Shown here piece after piece: positions 18,060-27,588 of a DNA stretch of 64,000 bases; within the stretch, counting starts at the first letter, position 1, and every line of letters begins with the position of its first letter. Source of the DNA: Pseudomonadota bacterium (lineage in GTDB: Bacteria > Pseudomonadota > Alphaproteobacteria > Rhizobiales > Aestuariivirgaceae); assembly GCA_020161855.1 (NCBI GenBank), contig JAIUNJ010000002.1, positions 372,001 to 436,000 of the forward strand, given 5' to 3'. The translations under genes were made by a program, and so were the position numbers. The notes under the pieces are model-generated. The model was not told where the DNA came from. It searched no databases and saw nothing but the letters and a program-made list of their open reading frames with translations.

Positions 18060-19282
18060 TGCCGGGACCACTCACGGGGCTTCGCGTGCTTGATTTGTCA
18101 CGTGTGCTGGCGGGTCCTTGGGCTACGCAGATGCTTGCCGATTTCGGCGCGGAAGTGATCAAGATCGAGAAGCCGGGCGACGGCGACGATACCCGCGGCT
18201 GGGGGCCGCCCTTCGTCACTAATGGCGACGGCTCGCGTGGCGACGCCGCCTATTTCCAGTCTGCCAATCGCGGCAAATGGTCGGTCTGCATCGACATGGC
18301 AACGGCTGAAGGCCAGGCCCTCATCCGTGATCTTGCAGCCAAGTCCGATATCGTCATCGAGAATTTCAAGGTCGGCGGCCTGAAGAAATACGACCTCGAC
18401 TATGAAAGCCTCAAAGCTGTGAACGAGCGGCTGATCTACTGTTCGATCACCGGCTTCGGCCAGAACGGCCCCTATGCGCAGCGGGCCGGCTATGATTTCA
18501 TGATCCAGGGCATGGGCGGCATCATGTCGATCACCGGCCAGCCCGACGGCGCCGCAGGTGCCGAGCCGATGAAGATGGGCGTGGCCTTTGCCGATATCTT
18601 CACGGGTCTTCATGCCGTAGTCGGCATCACCTCGGCTCTCTATCATCGTGAGCGCACCGGCCAGGGCCAGTATCTCGATCTCGCCCTGCTCGATTCACAG
18701 GTGGCGGTGCTGGCCAACCAGGCGCTCAACTATCTGGTGGGCGGAAAGTCGCCCGTGCGCCTCGGCAATGCGCATCCCAACATCGTGCCCTACCAGACCT
18801 TCGCGACTGCCGATGGCTACATCATCATCGCCGTCGGCACGGACCGGCAGTATGCGGAATTCTGCAAGTTGGTCGGAGCGGCTCACCTCGCCGATGATAC
18901 GCGCTTCAAGAGCAATCGCGGACGGGTGGAGAACCGTGAAGTGCTGATCCCGCTGCTCAGGCCCTTCCTCATGGCGCAGACGACAGCCCACTGGATCAGC
19001 GTCCTTGAGGCTGCTGCCGTACCTTGCGGGCCGATCAATACGGTCGACCAGGTCTTCGCTGATCCACAGGTTCTAGCGCGCGGCCTTCAGATCGGACTGA
19101 CGCGCGATGATGGCGTGCAGGTGCCGGGCGTCGCCAACCCGATCCTGTTCTCAGAAACGCCGGTTGCCTATGACAAGCCTGCCCCGCGGCTGGGGGATGG
19201 CACCGACAAGATCCTGCGCGAAGTTCTCGGCCTCGATGCCGGCCGTCTGGCGACCCTGAAATCAGCCAAGATCATCGGATAG
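18059..19282 (+). CDS. CaiB/BaiF family CoA-transferase
   Basis: A 407-residue class III CoA-transferase, a family that moves CoA from an acyl-CoA to another carboxylate. It has the N-terminal LTGLRVLDLSRVLAGPWATQ, EVIKIEKPGDGDDTR, and the region with the conserved catalytic Asp in MGVAFADIFTGLHAV (about residue 180). The substrate is unknown. ATG 18059 is used because it overlaps the upstream stop; a frame extension to 18032 is unlikely. As last gene of the phn operon it might activate the acetate released by PhnA, but this is only inferred from position. Confidence 0.88.
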   Translation: MPGPLTGLRVLDLSRVLAGPWATQMLADFGAEVIKIEKPGDGDDTRGWGPPFVTNGDGSRGDAAYFQSANRGKWSVCIDMATAEGQALIRDLAAKSDIVIENFKVGGLKKYDLDYESLKAVNERLIYCSITGFGQNGPYAQRAGYDFMIQGMGGIMSITGQPDGAAGAEPMKMGVAFADIFTGLHAVVGITSALYHRERTGQGQYLDLALLDSQVAVLANQALNYLVGGKSPVRLGNAHPNIVPYQTFATADGYIIIAVGTDRQYAEFCKLVGAAHLADDTRFKSNRGRVENREVLIPLLRPFLMAQTTAHWISVLEAAAVPCGPINTVDQVFADPQVLARGLQIGLTRDDGVQVPGVANPILFSETPVAYDKPAPRLGDGTDKILREVLGLDAGRLATLKSAKIIG

Positions 19283-19297
19283 AGGCCACCCCAAATG

Positions 19298-19327
19298 AAA
19301 AGCGGCCAGGCGTTTCCGCCCAGCCGC
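19298..19327 (-). terminator. Rho-independent terminator of the DUF992 gene
   Basis: On the minus strand the 11-base arm GCGGCTGGGCG (19327-19317), GAAA loop and CGCCTGGCCGC arm (19312-19302) form an unbroken stem, two pairs being G-U, followed by TTTT. It lies 22 bp after the DUF992 stop codon and in the convergent gap with the CoA-transferase gene. Confidence 0.85.
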
Positions 19328-19349
19328 AGATTCGGTGATGACGCCGCTC

Positions 19350-19829
19350 TTACTTGGCGGTGTCGTAGCGCAGGTGCAGGCTGGCAATGCCGCCGGCAAC
19401 ATTCAGGCCGCTCTGGGCCTGCAGGCTGATCGGCTGAAGGTTGATGCCCTTCTTGAAACCGCCAATCAGGACGTTGGCACCGAGGCCGCCGCCGATCGTG
19501 GCTTCGGCGCTAGCGCCCGTGTAGCTGCCCTTGAGGGCGCCACGCGACACCTTGCCGGGTGCAAACACGGCCCAGCCGATCACGGTATCCTTGGTGATGC
19601 CGATATCAACGCCGAGCTTGCCGATCGAGCCCGAGTAATACTCGCGCTTGCCGCCATTGGCCGGCTTGAACACGCAATCGACGTCCTTCGACGAACCGAT
19701 GATGAAACCGGCGCCGCCTTCGACATGGCAGTTGAGCACGCCGATCTTGACGCCGCTGCCAGCCTGCGCAGGCATTGCGAAAACAGCAGCCGAGAGGGCT
19801 ACGGCGAGTGCGGCAAAAGTCTTCTTCAT
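19350..19829 (-). CDS. DUF992 domain-containing secreted protein
   Basis: A 159-residue protein with a clear signal peptide (KKTFAALAVALSAAVFAMPAQA) and the DUF992 core: GVLNCHVEGGAGFIIGSSKDVDC with two cysteines, then GKLGVDIGITKDTVIGWAVF. It is predicted to be periplasmic and beta-rich. The function is unknown; the family is widespread in alphaproteobacteria. AAGGAGATTCC precedes the ATG. Monocistronic, with its own terminator. Confidence 0.88.
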   Translation of the reverse strand: MKKTFAALAVALSAAVFAMPAQAGSGVKIGVLNCHVEGGAGFIIGSSKDVDCVFKPANGGKREYYSGSIGKLGVDIGITKDTVIGWAVFAPGKVSRGALKGSYTGASAEATIGGGLGANVLIGGFKKGINLQPISLQAQSGLNVAGGIASLHLRYDTAK

Positions 19830-19886
19830 GGAATCTCCTTGGCTTGTTGAAACGACTTATTGATCCGGAATGTGACGCGATTGGGG

Positions 19887-20387
19887 CTAGACGCCGCGCC
19901 CCATGAAATCACCCTTTCCGAGTTCAATGCCATTGTGTCGCAGGATGTTATAGGCCGTCGCCAGATGGAAATAGAAGTTCGGAAGAGCAAAACGGTTAAA
20001 GTACTCGACGCCGGACATATCGACATCGGTGTCGCGGGCCACGCGAATCTTCAGCACGCGCGACGCGGCTGCCTCAAACAGGCCGCGATCCAGTGATTCC
20101 AGAAAGGAAACCGTCTTGGAGATCCGCGCCTGCAATTCCTCGAAGGTTTTTTCCTCGTCGGCGTATCGCGGGTTCTCGCTGCCCGAAAGCCGTGCACCAA
20201 CACCCTTGGCAAAGTCGGAGGCAAGCTGAACCTGTGAGGTCAACGGAAACATGTCCGGGAAAAGCCGGAAATTCAGCAGCGCTTCCGGCTTGATCTTGCG
20301 GGCCGTGCAGTGCGCTTCCGCCTTCTTGAGAATCAGCGAAAGCGACTTGAGGCCGTGAATCATCACCGGCACTGAGATGTCATACAT
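19887..20387 (-). CDS. DUF1993 domain-containing protein
   Basis: A 166-residue cytoplasmic helical protein recognised as DUF1993, a DinB-like four-helix family, from MIHGLKSLSLILKKAEAH, FPDMFPLTSQVQLASDFAKG and the conserved C-terminal ALPNFYFHLATAYNILRHNG. The function is unknown. The ribosome-binding site AGGAG contains the last bases of the aspC stop codon nine bases upstream, so it is the second gene of an aspC transcript. Confidence 0.85.
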   Translation of the reverse strand: MYDISVPVMIHGLKSLSLILKKAEAHCTARKIKPEALLNFRLFPDMFPLTSQVQLASDFAKGVGARLSGSENPRYADEEKTFEELQARISKTVSFLESLDRGLFEAAASRVLKIRVARDTDVDMSGVEYFNRFALPNFYFHLATAYNILRHNGIELGKGDFMGRGV

Positions 20388-20396
20388 GGCTTGCTC

Positions 20397-22808
<2,412 letters not shown>

Positions 22809-22927
22809 CCCTGCGAACACGGCGCCTCACGGAACAGATCACCTTTTCGTCAAGCCGATGACCGCCTGATGGGCCCGTGATACTTTCAAAAGTCACAAGG
22901 GGCGGCACAGACGGAAAGGACATTCCG

Positions 22928-23533
22928 ATGACACGCAAAACTCACCTGATCAGAACCGGCATTTTCGCGCTCGCCCTGGGAGCAAGTGCAGGCTTGGCTT
23001 TTGCCGCAGGATCCGGTGGATCCAATGACGGTGGCAACAATGGCAGCGGTGGTGGCACCTCGACAACCTTCCAGAATTCGCCGGACAAGCTGCATTGCAA
23101 GAGTGGCCAGATCGTCAAGCACAAGACAGTGAACGGCACGAAGAAATACTACTGCGCCAATGCCCAGCAAGGCGCCTTGCCGGATGACGAGCTGTTCGAG
23201 CAGGCCTCGGCCCTTGCCAAGGCGGGCTATTATGACTGGGCTCTCGATCTCTTCAATCTGATGCAGGACAAGAACAATCCCGATGCCCTCAACATGATGG
23301 GCTACAGCCACCGCAAGGCGGGCCGCATGGATGTGGCCGTGAGCTACTATCGCAAGGCGCTCGGCATCAATCCAAACCTCGTTCAGGCGCGCGAATACCT
23401 CGGTGAAGGCTATGTGGCCGCCGGGCGTGTCGACCTGGCACGACTGGAGCTTGGCGAAATCAAGCAGCGCTGCGGCATGTCCTGTGACCAGTACATCGAC
23501 CTGAAAAAGGTTATCGAAACTGCGTCGAACTGA
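22928..23533 (+). CDS. Secreted TPR-repeat protein
   Basis: A 201-residue protein with a signal peptide (about 1-27), a low-complexity Gly/Ser/Asn linker (about 28-45), a small two-cysteine segment (LHCKSGQIVKHK...KYYCANA), and then tetratricopeptide-like helices: DALNMMGYSHRKAGRMDVAVSYYRKALGINP is followed by a second repeat. Another Cys pair is near the C-terminus (RCGMSCDQY). It is probably periplasmic and a protein-protein adaptor. ATG 22928 is preferred to an upstream start because AAAGGA precedes it and the signal peptide then begins at the N-terminus. Confidence 0.82.
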   Translation: MTRKTHLIRTGIFALALGASAGLAFAAGSGGSNDGGNNGSGGGTSTTFQNSPDKLHCKSGQIVKHKTVNGTKKYYCANAQQGALPDDELFEQASALAKAGYYDWALDLFNLMQDKNNPDALNMMGYSHRKAGRMDVAVSYYRKALGINPNLVQAREYLGEGYVAAGRVDLARLELGEIKQRCGMSCDQYIDLKKVIETASN

Positions 23534-23538
23534 CGGGA

Positions 23539-24390
23539 TCAGCGCGGCGGGCTGAGCCAGTTCACGCTGCCGCGCCCCCACTTTCCGGTTCCCAGCACCC
23601 GCCCGAGGAACGGGAGGATGCGTTGCGCCTCCGCGTGAAGCGTGTGCGGCGGATTGATGATGACCATGCCTGAACCCGCGAGCCCGCCCTCCTTGAAGGG
23701 CTCCCGGACGCGCAGCTCGGTCGCAAGGATTCCATTGGCTGGAAAGGCCGCAAAGGCTTCGCGGAAGGTCTTGGCGTCGTCCTCGGATTTGATCGGATAC
23801 CAGACCATGACAACGGTCGCCGCCATGCGCTGAAGAATCTGTTTGACGATGCGCAGCACGCGCTCTGCTTCATCGCGCATTTCAAAGGCCGGGTCGATCA
23901 GCACGAGGCCACGCCGCTCACGGAACGGCAGTTCCGCTTTCACAGACTGGCCGGCATCGAGCACTGTGATCTTCACCTGCGGGTCGGCCAGGAAATGAGC
24001 CTTGAGCTTTCCGGCTTCTTCGGGATGAAGTTCATTGAGGATCAGGCGATCGTCGCGCCGCAACATGCGATGAGCGATCTCCGGTGAACCGGGATAGCGC
24101 CGCAAAGTTCCATCGCGGTTGAGCTTGGCTATGACATCGCGAAAGTCAGAAAACAAGGGCGCCAGATCGTCTGGCATCGGCGTAGACAGCAGGCGTTCAA
24201 TGCCGCCGTGCCACTCTCCGGTCTTGAAGGCTTCGGTTCCCGCGAGGTCATAGACACCTGCACCCGCATGGGTATCAAGCACGGCAAAAGGCTTGTCCTT
24301 CTGCCGCATGTAGTCCAGCACGCGGGTCAGCAGCACATGCTTCAGAACGTCAGCATGATTGCCGGCGTGAAAGGCATGCCGGTAGTTCAT
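23539..24390 (-). CDS. rlmJ: 23S rRNA (adenine(2030)-N(6))-methyltransferase RlmJ
   Basis: A 283-residue SAM-dependent methyltransferase recognised by the family N-terminus NYRHAFHAGNHADVLKH and the THAGAGVYDL motif. It methylates the N6 of A2030 in 23S rRNA. The catalytic motif IV, usually DPPYE or DPPFE, reads DPAFE here (about residue 165), a Pro-to-Ala change worth noting. The start at 24390 matches the family; the open extension to 24627 is antisense-like and has no support. Its ATG overlaps the stop of the DUF486 gene. Confidence 0.9.
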   Translation of the reverse strand: MNYRHAFHAGNHADVLKHVLLTRVLDYMRQKDKPFAVLDTHAGAGVYDLAGTEAFKTGEWHGGIERLLSTPMPDDLAPLFSDFRDVIAKLNRDGTLRRYPGSPEIAHRMLRRDDRLILNELHPEEAGKLKAHFLADPQVKITVLDAGQSVKAELPFRERRGLVLIDPAFEMRDEAERVLRIVKQILQRMAATVVMVWYPIKSEDDAKTFREAFAAFPANGILATELRVREPFKEGGLAGSGMVIINPPHTLHAEAQRILPFLGRVLGTGKWGRGSVNWLSPPR

Positions 24391-24737
24391 GCCCTGAAGA
24401 CGATCGTCGCTCCCGCGATGATCACGCAGAAGCCGATGATGTGCTGGAATGTGATCGACTCCTTGAGGAAGAAGACCGAGAAGAGGATGAAGACAGCGAA
24501 GGTGATGACCTCCTGCATCGTCTTGAGTTCGGCTGCCGAATAGACCTGATGGCCGATGCGGTTGGCGGGAACAGCAAAGCAGTATTCGATGAAGGCGATG
24601 GCCCAGCTCACCAGAACCACGATCCACAGCGCCGTGTTCTTGTAGGCCAGGTGGCCATACCAGGCGATGGTCATGAAGAGGTTGGATGCAATCAGGAGAA
24701 CAATCGGAAGAACATGGGCAGAGGTGATGTTTGACAT
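24387..24737 (-). CDS. DMT-like small membrane protein (DUF486)
   Basis: A 116-residue integral membrane protein with four predicted helices and the DUF486 stretches NLFMTIAWYGHLAY, SWAIAFIEYCFAVPANRIGH, FSAAELKTMQEVI-like (here YSAAELKTMQEVI) and VFFLKE. The family is a short relative of drug/metabolite transporters. Its substrate is unknown. ATG 24737 begins the conserved region. It overlaps rlmJ by four bases and is divergent from the small secreted protein at 24857. Confidence 0.88.
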   Translation of the reverse strand: MSNITSAHVLPIVLLIASNLFMTIAWYGHLAYKNTALWIVVLVSWAIAFIEYCFAVPANRIGHQVYSAAELKTMQEVITFAVFILFSVFFLKESITFQHIIGFCVIIAGATIVFRA

Positions 24738-24796
24738 GGGAGACTCGCTATGGCGCGCCTCTATGTGCGCGCACCGGGCGGCGGTCAATGCGGCTG

Positions 24797-24812
24797 TTAA
24801 CCCAAAACTAAC
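24797..24812. promoter_or_regulatory. CtrA-like box TTAA-N7-CTAAC
   Basis: TTAA (24797-24800), seven bases, then CTAAC (24808-24812) lies in the divergent spacer between the DUF486 gene and the secreted-protein gene at 24857. The consensus for CtrA in alphaproteobacteria is TTAA-N7-TTAAC, so the match has one mismatch. The same spacer would serve the envelope gene cluster to its right. Confidence 0.35.
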
Positions 24813-24856
24813 CCTAACACAGCAACTTAAGGCTAGGACGATCAGGGGTTCACCGT

Positions 24857-25090
24857 ATGTGGCGTGTTGTTGTGATGTGTGTTGTGTTGGCTGTGCCGGC
24901 CCGTGCCGAGACGCTTTCACCTTGGTTTGGCGCCGAAGGTCAGGAGCCCTTCCGGCTCGATGCGCAGGGGCGGGTTGCCGTCGTGACGGCTGATACGCTG
25001 GTTACCTCCTCGATCACACCACTGGCTGCCACACCTTGCTCAACCAAGGATTGCCAAAACAAGTCCATACCTGCCGGGGCCCAGCCATGA
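24857..25090 (+). CDS. Small secreted protein of unknown function
   Basis: A 77-residue reading frame starting with a good signal peptide (WRVVVMCVVLAVPARA, cleaved before ETL) and a short acidic mature part ending with two cysteines (CSTKDCQNK). I do not recognise a family. An AGGGG stretch lies about ten bases before the ATG. It stands just upstream of two lipoproteins and an L,D-transpeptidase, all exported, and a CtrA-like box is in its promoter region. Its size and composition make it plausible but not certain. Confidence 0.5.
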   Translation: MWRVVVMCVVLAVPARAETLSPWFGAEGQEPFRLDAQGRVAVVTADTLVTSSITPLAATPCSTKDCQNKSIPAGAQP

Positions 25091-25158
25091 TAGCTTCACA
25101 AGACCGCAATCTTGACACAGGTTGTGATTATCGCGGGGCCACTTCGGGGGAGAAGACA

Positions 25159-25590
25159 ATGACACTGAAGCCGATTTTGACCGCCATCACATGTGCCCTG
25201 CTGCTTTCCGGCTGCGCCAGCCTGAATGTCTTCAAGGACAACAAGAGCGATTCTTCGATGTCGTCGCAGAACGATCTTCAGCCGTCTGACACGCTGTCGC
25301 CCGGCACAATGTCGGCCTCGCAGATCAAGGGCATTCTCTCCGGAAAGAGCTGGAAATGGTCCAGCCCGCGAAACAGCGGCGTCACTCTCTATGCCGATGA
25401 CGGCAGCTCGCTCGTCGAGGTGACCGGCAAGGGCACGACCACCGGCAAGTGGACCGTCAAAGACGGACAACTCTGCGAAAGCTTCTCGCCGGCGCCCTTC
25501 CTGCCCAATGGCGTGCCGATGACCTGCCAGCCCTTCTCCGGCTCCGGCAGCACTTATCGCGTCGGCCAGGCCACCTTCACCCTCGCCTAA
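25159..25590 (+). CDS. Putative lipoprotein A, paralogue of the lipoprotein at 26436
   Basis: A 143-residue lipoprotein with lipobox LLSGC (Cys19). After a Ser/Asp-rich linker, residues about 55-140 form a compact domain: SQIKGILSGKSWKW, LYADDGS, GKWTVKDGQLCESF and a second Cys in MTCQPFSG. The same pattern (SQI-GK-Y-DGS-G-GxW-C-C-F) is in the lipoprotein two genes on, so the two are paralogues. The pattern resembles DUF995-like proteins of rhizobia. ATG 25159 begins the signal peptide. Function unknown; neighbour of an L,D-transpeptidase. Confidence 0.75.
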   Translation: MTLKPILTAITCALLLSGCASLNVFKDNKSDSSMSSQNDLQPSDTLSPGTMSASQIKGILSGKSWKWSSPRNSGVTLYADDGSSLVEVTGKGTTTGKWTVKDGQLCESFSPAPFLPNGVPMTCQPFSGSGSTYRVGQATFTLA

Positions 25591-25620
25591 ATCGGGCCAC
25601 AAGCTTCACAAACTCGCCCT

Positions 25621-25664
25621 ATTCGCATCACGCGAATGCCTTGGGCAGTCTCTACATGAGACTG
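25621..25664. repeat. Two perfect hairpins between lipoprotein A and the L,D-transpeptidase gene
   Basis: ATTCGC (25621-25626) and GCGAAT (25632-25637) pair around ATCAC; CAGTCTC (25646-25652) and GAGACTG (25658-25664) pair around TACAT. Both loops are five bases. No T-run follows either, so they are not standard terminators. They may shape the transcript or mark protein-binding sites. Confidence 0.6.
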
Positions 25665-25700
25665 GTCGATGATCCCCTGCAAACTGGAGAATCGCAGTCA

Positions 25701-26366
25701 ATGGCAACCGTCTTGAACAGACGTAATCTTGTGCTGGGTGCCCTGGCCCTGTCGGCGAGTGCCGCCATGGCCGGGCCGCACCCGCTTTATGGTGGCGAGG
25801 AAGGCGTTGGTTTCCGCGATGACTCGTTGTTGCCGCCCCCTGAATCGCCCATCGATTTCGACATCGAGCAGGTGGACCTCTCGGATATCCCTGAGCGTTT
25901 CCGCCGGCAGGTCGTGAGCTATGACGGCGTGGAAGCGCCCGGCACGATTATAGTCGACCCCGAACATCGCCACCTCTACCTCGTTCTCGATAACGGCTCC
26001 GCCATCCGTTACGGTGTCGGCGTAGGACGTGCCGGCTTCGCCTGGTCAGGTGAAGCTGTCGTTGGCATGAAGCGGCGCTGGCCGCGCTGGGTGCCGCCTG
26101 AAGAAATGGTCTACCGCGATGCCCGTGCTGAAAAGTGGGTGAACGGCATGCCGGGTGGACCGGAGAATCCCCTGGGCGCCCGTGCCCTCTATCTCTACGC
26201 CAACGGCGTTGACACGCTCTACCGCATCCATGGCACGAACGAGCCGGACTCCATCGGCAAGGCCATGTCGTCGGGATGTATCCGCATGCTTAACCAGGAT
26301 GTGGCTGACCTCTTCGAGCGCGTGCCGCGGGGCGCCCGTGTTGTCGTCCTCCCGGCCTCAGCCTGA
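25701..26366 (+). CDS. L,D-transpeptidase (YkuD domain)
   Basis: A 221-residue exported enzyme with a signal peptide ending AMAG (about residue 24), a short linker and the YkuD catalytic domain: GTIIVDPEHRHLYLVL, then His in YRIHGTNEP and the nucleophile Cys in SSGCIRM (about residue 193). Such enzymes form 3-3 peptidoglycan cross-links or attach proteins to the wall. ATG 25701 starts the signal peptide; the upstream open frame to 25449 overlaps lipoprotein A and is rejected. It lies between two related lipoproteins. Confidence 0.92.
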   Translation: MATVLNRRNLVLGALALSASAAMAGPHPLYGGEEGVGFRDDSLLPPPESPIDFDIEQVDLSDIPERFRRQVVSYDGVEAPGTIIVDPEHRHLYLVLDNGSAIRYGVGVGRAGFAWSGEAVVGMKRRWPRWVPPEEMVYRDARAEKWVNGMPGGPENPLGARALYLYANGVDTLYRIHGTNEPDSIGKAMSSGCIRMLNQDVADLFERVPRGARVVVLPASA

Positions 26367-26435
26367 AGCCTGACACTTGCAGCACCCGGCTCAGTGTGGC
26401 ACATGCCCCTGCGGGGTCAGTTTTGTGGACGTGAC

Positions 26436-26840
26436 ATGCGTGGGTTTCGCCTGACAGCGATTGTATGTGTTGCCGCGGCATTGGCTGCCTGCCAATCCGG
26501 CCCCAAGGGCGTCCGCATCGTCAACAATGGCTCCTCGGCCATTCCCCAGCAGCAAGGCGTGACGCAACACAACCTGGACGGAAGCCAGATTGGTGGCGCT
26601 ATCATCGGCAAGACCTTCCAGTACACGCGCAGCGACGGCAACGGCTTTGTCAGCTACAATTCAGACGGCTCGTTCGACTATCAGGATGACTCGCGCGGCA
26701 ATGGCAGCGGGCGCTGGGCGGCGGCAGGCTCGCAATATTGTGAGATCTGGGGCAACGGCCCGCAGGAATGCGGCGTGTTCAAGAATACCGGTGATGCCTA
26801 TTTCGCAGCCAACTCGCGCCTCGTGGAAATGAAGAACTAG
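26436..26840 (+). CDS. Putative lipoprotein B, paralogue of the lipoprotein at 25159
   Basis: A 134-residue lipoprotein with lipobox ALAAC (Cys19) and, after a linker, the domain GSQIGGAIIGKTFQY, YNSDGSFDYQDDS, GSGRWAAAGSQYCEIW and ECGVFKNTG. This aligns with lipoprotein A along its whole C-terminal half, including both cysteines. The function is unknown; a DUF995-like fold is likely. The start ATG 26436 opens the signal peptide; a frame extension to 26394 adds nothing recognisable. It converges with and overlaps the MBL hydrolase gene by four bases. Confidence 0.75.
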   Translation: MRGFRLTAIVCVAAALAACQSGPKGVRIVNNGSSAIPQQQGVTQHNLDGSQIGGAIIGKTFQYTRSDGNGFVSYNSDGSFDYQDDSRGNGSGRWAAAGSQYCEIWGNGPQECGVFKNTGDAYFAANSRLVEMKN

Positions 26841-27502
26841 GCTCCTTCGTTGAGGAAGGGGTTGTTCAGCCGCTCGTCACCAATCCGGCTGGCGCTGCCG
26901 TGGCCCGGCAAGAACACGACATCATCCCCCAGCGGCAGCACTTTCTCCCGAATGGATTTGAGCAGGGTTTCGTGATCCCCGCCGGGCAGATCCGTGCGGC
27001 CAATGGAGCGCTGGAACAAGACATCGCCCATCAATGCAAAACGTGCCGGGCGATTGAAGAAAACAACCGATCCAGGCGAGTGCCCCGGCGCCGATATCAC
27101 CTCTAGCGTGAAGCCCGCGACATCGACAGTATCGCCGTCCTCCAGCCATCGATCAGGTTCAACGGTGCGGGCGGTCAGCAATCCAAAGCGGGCCCCTGAT
27201 TGCGGCAGGTTGTCGAGCAGGAACTTGTCGTCGGCGTGCGGACCTTCAATCTTCACACCAAGCTTCTCGCGCAGTTCTGCGGCACCGCCCGCGTGGTCGA
27301 TATGCCCATGCGTCAGAAGGATCTTTTCGATCGTCAAACCGGTCTGGCGAATGGCATCTTCAATTACATCGAGATCGCCGCCCGGATCGACCACGGCGCC
27401 GCGCTTCGTCTCCTCATCGAAGACGAGTGAGCAGTTCTGCTGAAATGGCGTGACTGGAACCACCGCGACGCGGAATCTGGAGCCGTTTTTCTCTTCACTC
27501 AT
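26837..27502 (-). CDS. MBL-fold metallohydrolase (glyoxalase II-like)
   Basis: A 221-residue zinc hydrolase of the YcbL/GloB-related group. The two-metal motif is complete: THGHIDHAGG (about residues 61-70), APGHSPGS, the bridging Asp in LMGDVLF and the final His in FLPGHGS. YcbL-type enzymes hydrolyse small thioesters such as S-lactoylglutathione, but specificity is not readable. The start MSEEKNGSRFRVAVVPVTPFQQN at 27502 gives the usual length. Divergent from the MFS pair. Confidence 0.88.
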   Translation of the reverse strand: MSEEKNGSRFRVAVVPVTPFQQNCSLVFDEETKRGAVVDPGGDLDVIEDAIRQTGLTIEKILLTHGHIDHAGGAAELREKLGVKIEGPHADDKFLLDNLPQSGARFGLLTARTVEPDRWLEDGDTVDVAGFTLEVISAPGHSPGSVVFFNRPARFALMGDVLFQRSIGRTDLPGGDHETLLKSIREKVLPLGDDVVFLPGHGSASRIGDERLNNPFLNEGA

Positions 27503-27588
27503 GCTTTGGCGCATAGCGGTCCACCAGCGCTCGCGCAACTCACCATCCCCGGCTTGAGCCTTACGCGCCGAATGGCTAGTGCTCTGCC

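Noticed and set aside
25449-25700. Upstream extension of the L,D-transpeptidase frame
   Set aside because: It overlaps lipoprotein A in another frame, and the signal peptide begins at 25701.
26400-26425. CCCC-TGC-GGGG followed by TTTT as a terminator after the transpeptidase gene
   Set aside because: The stem has only four pairs and the T-run is separated by five bases; too weak to call.
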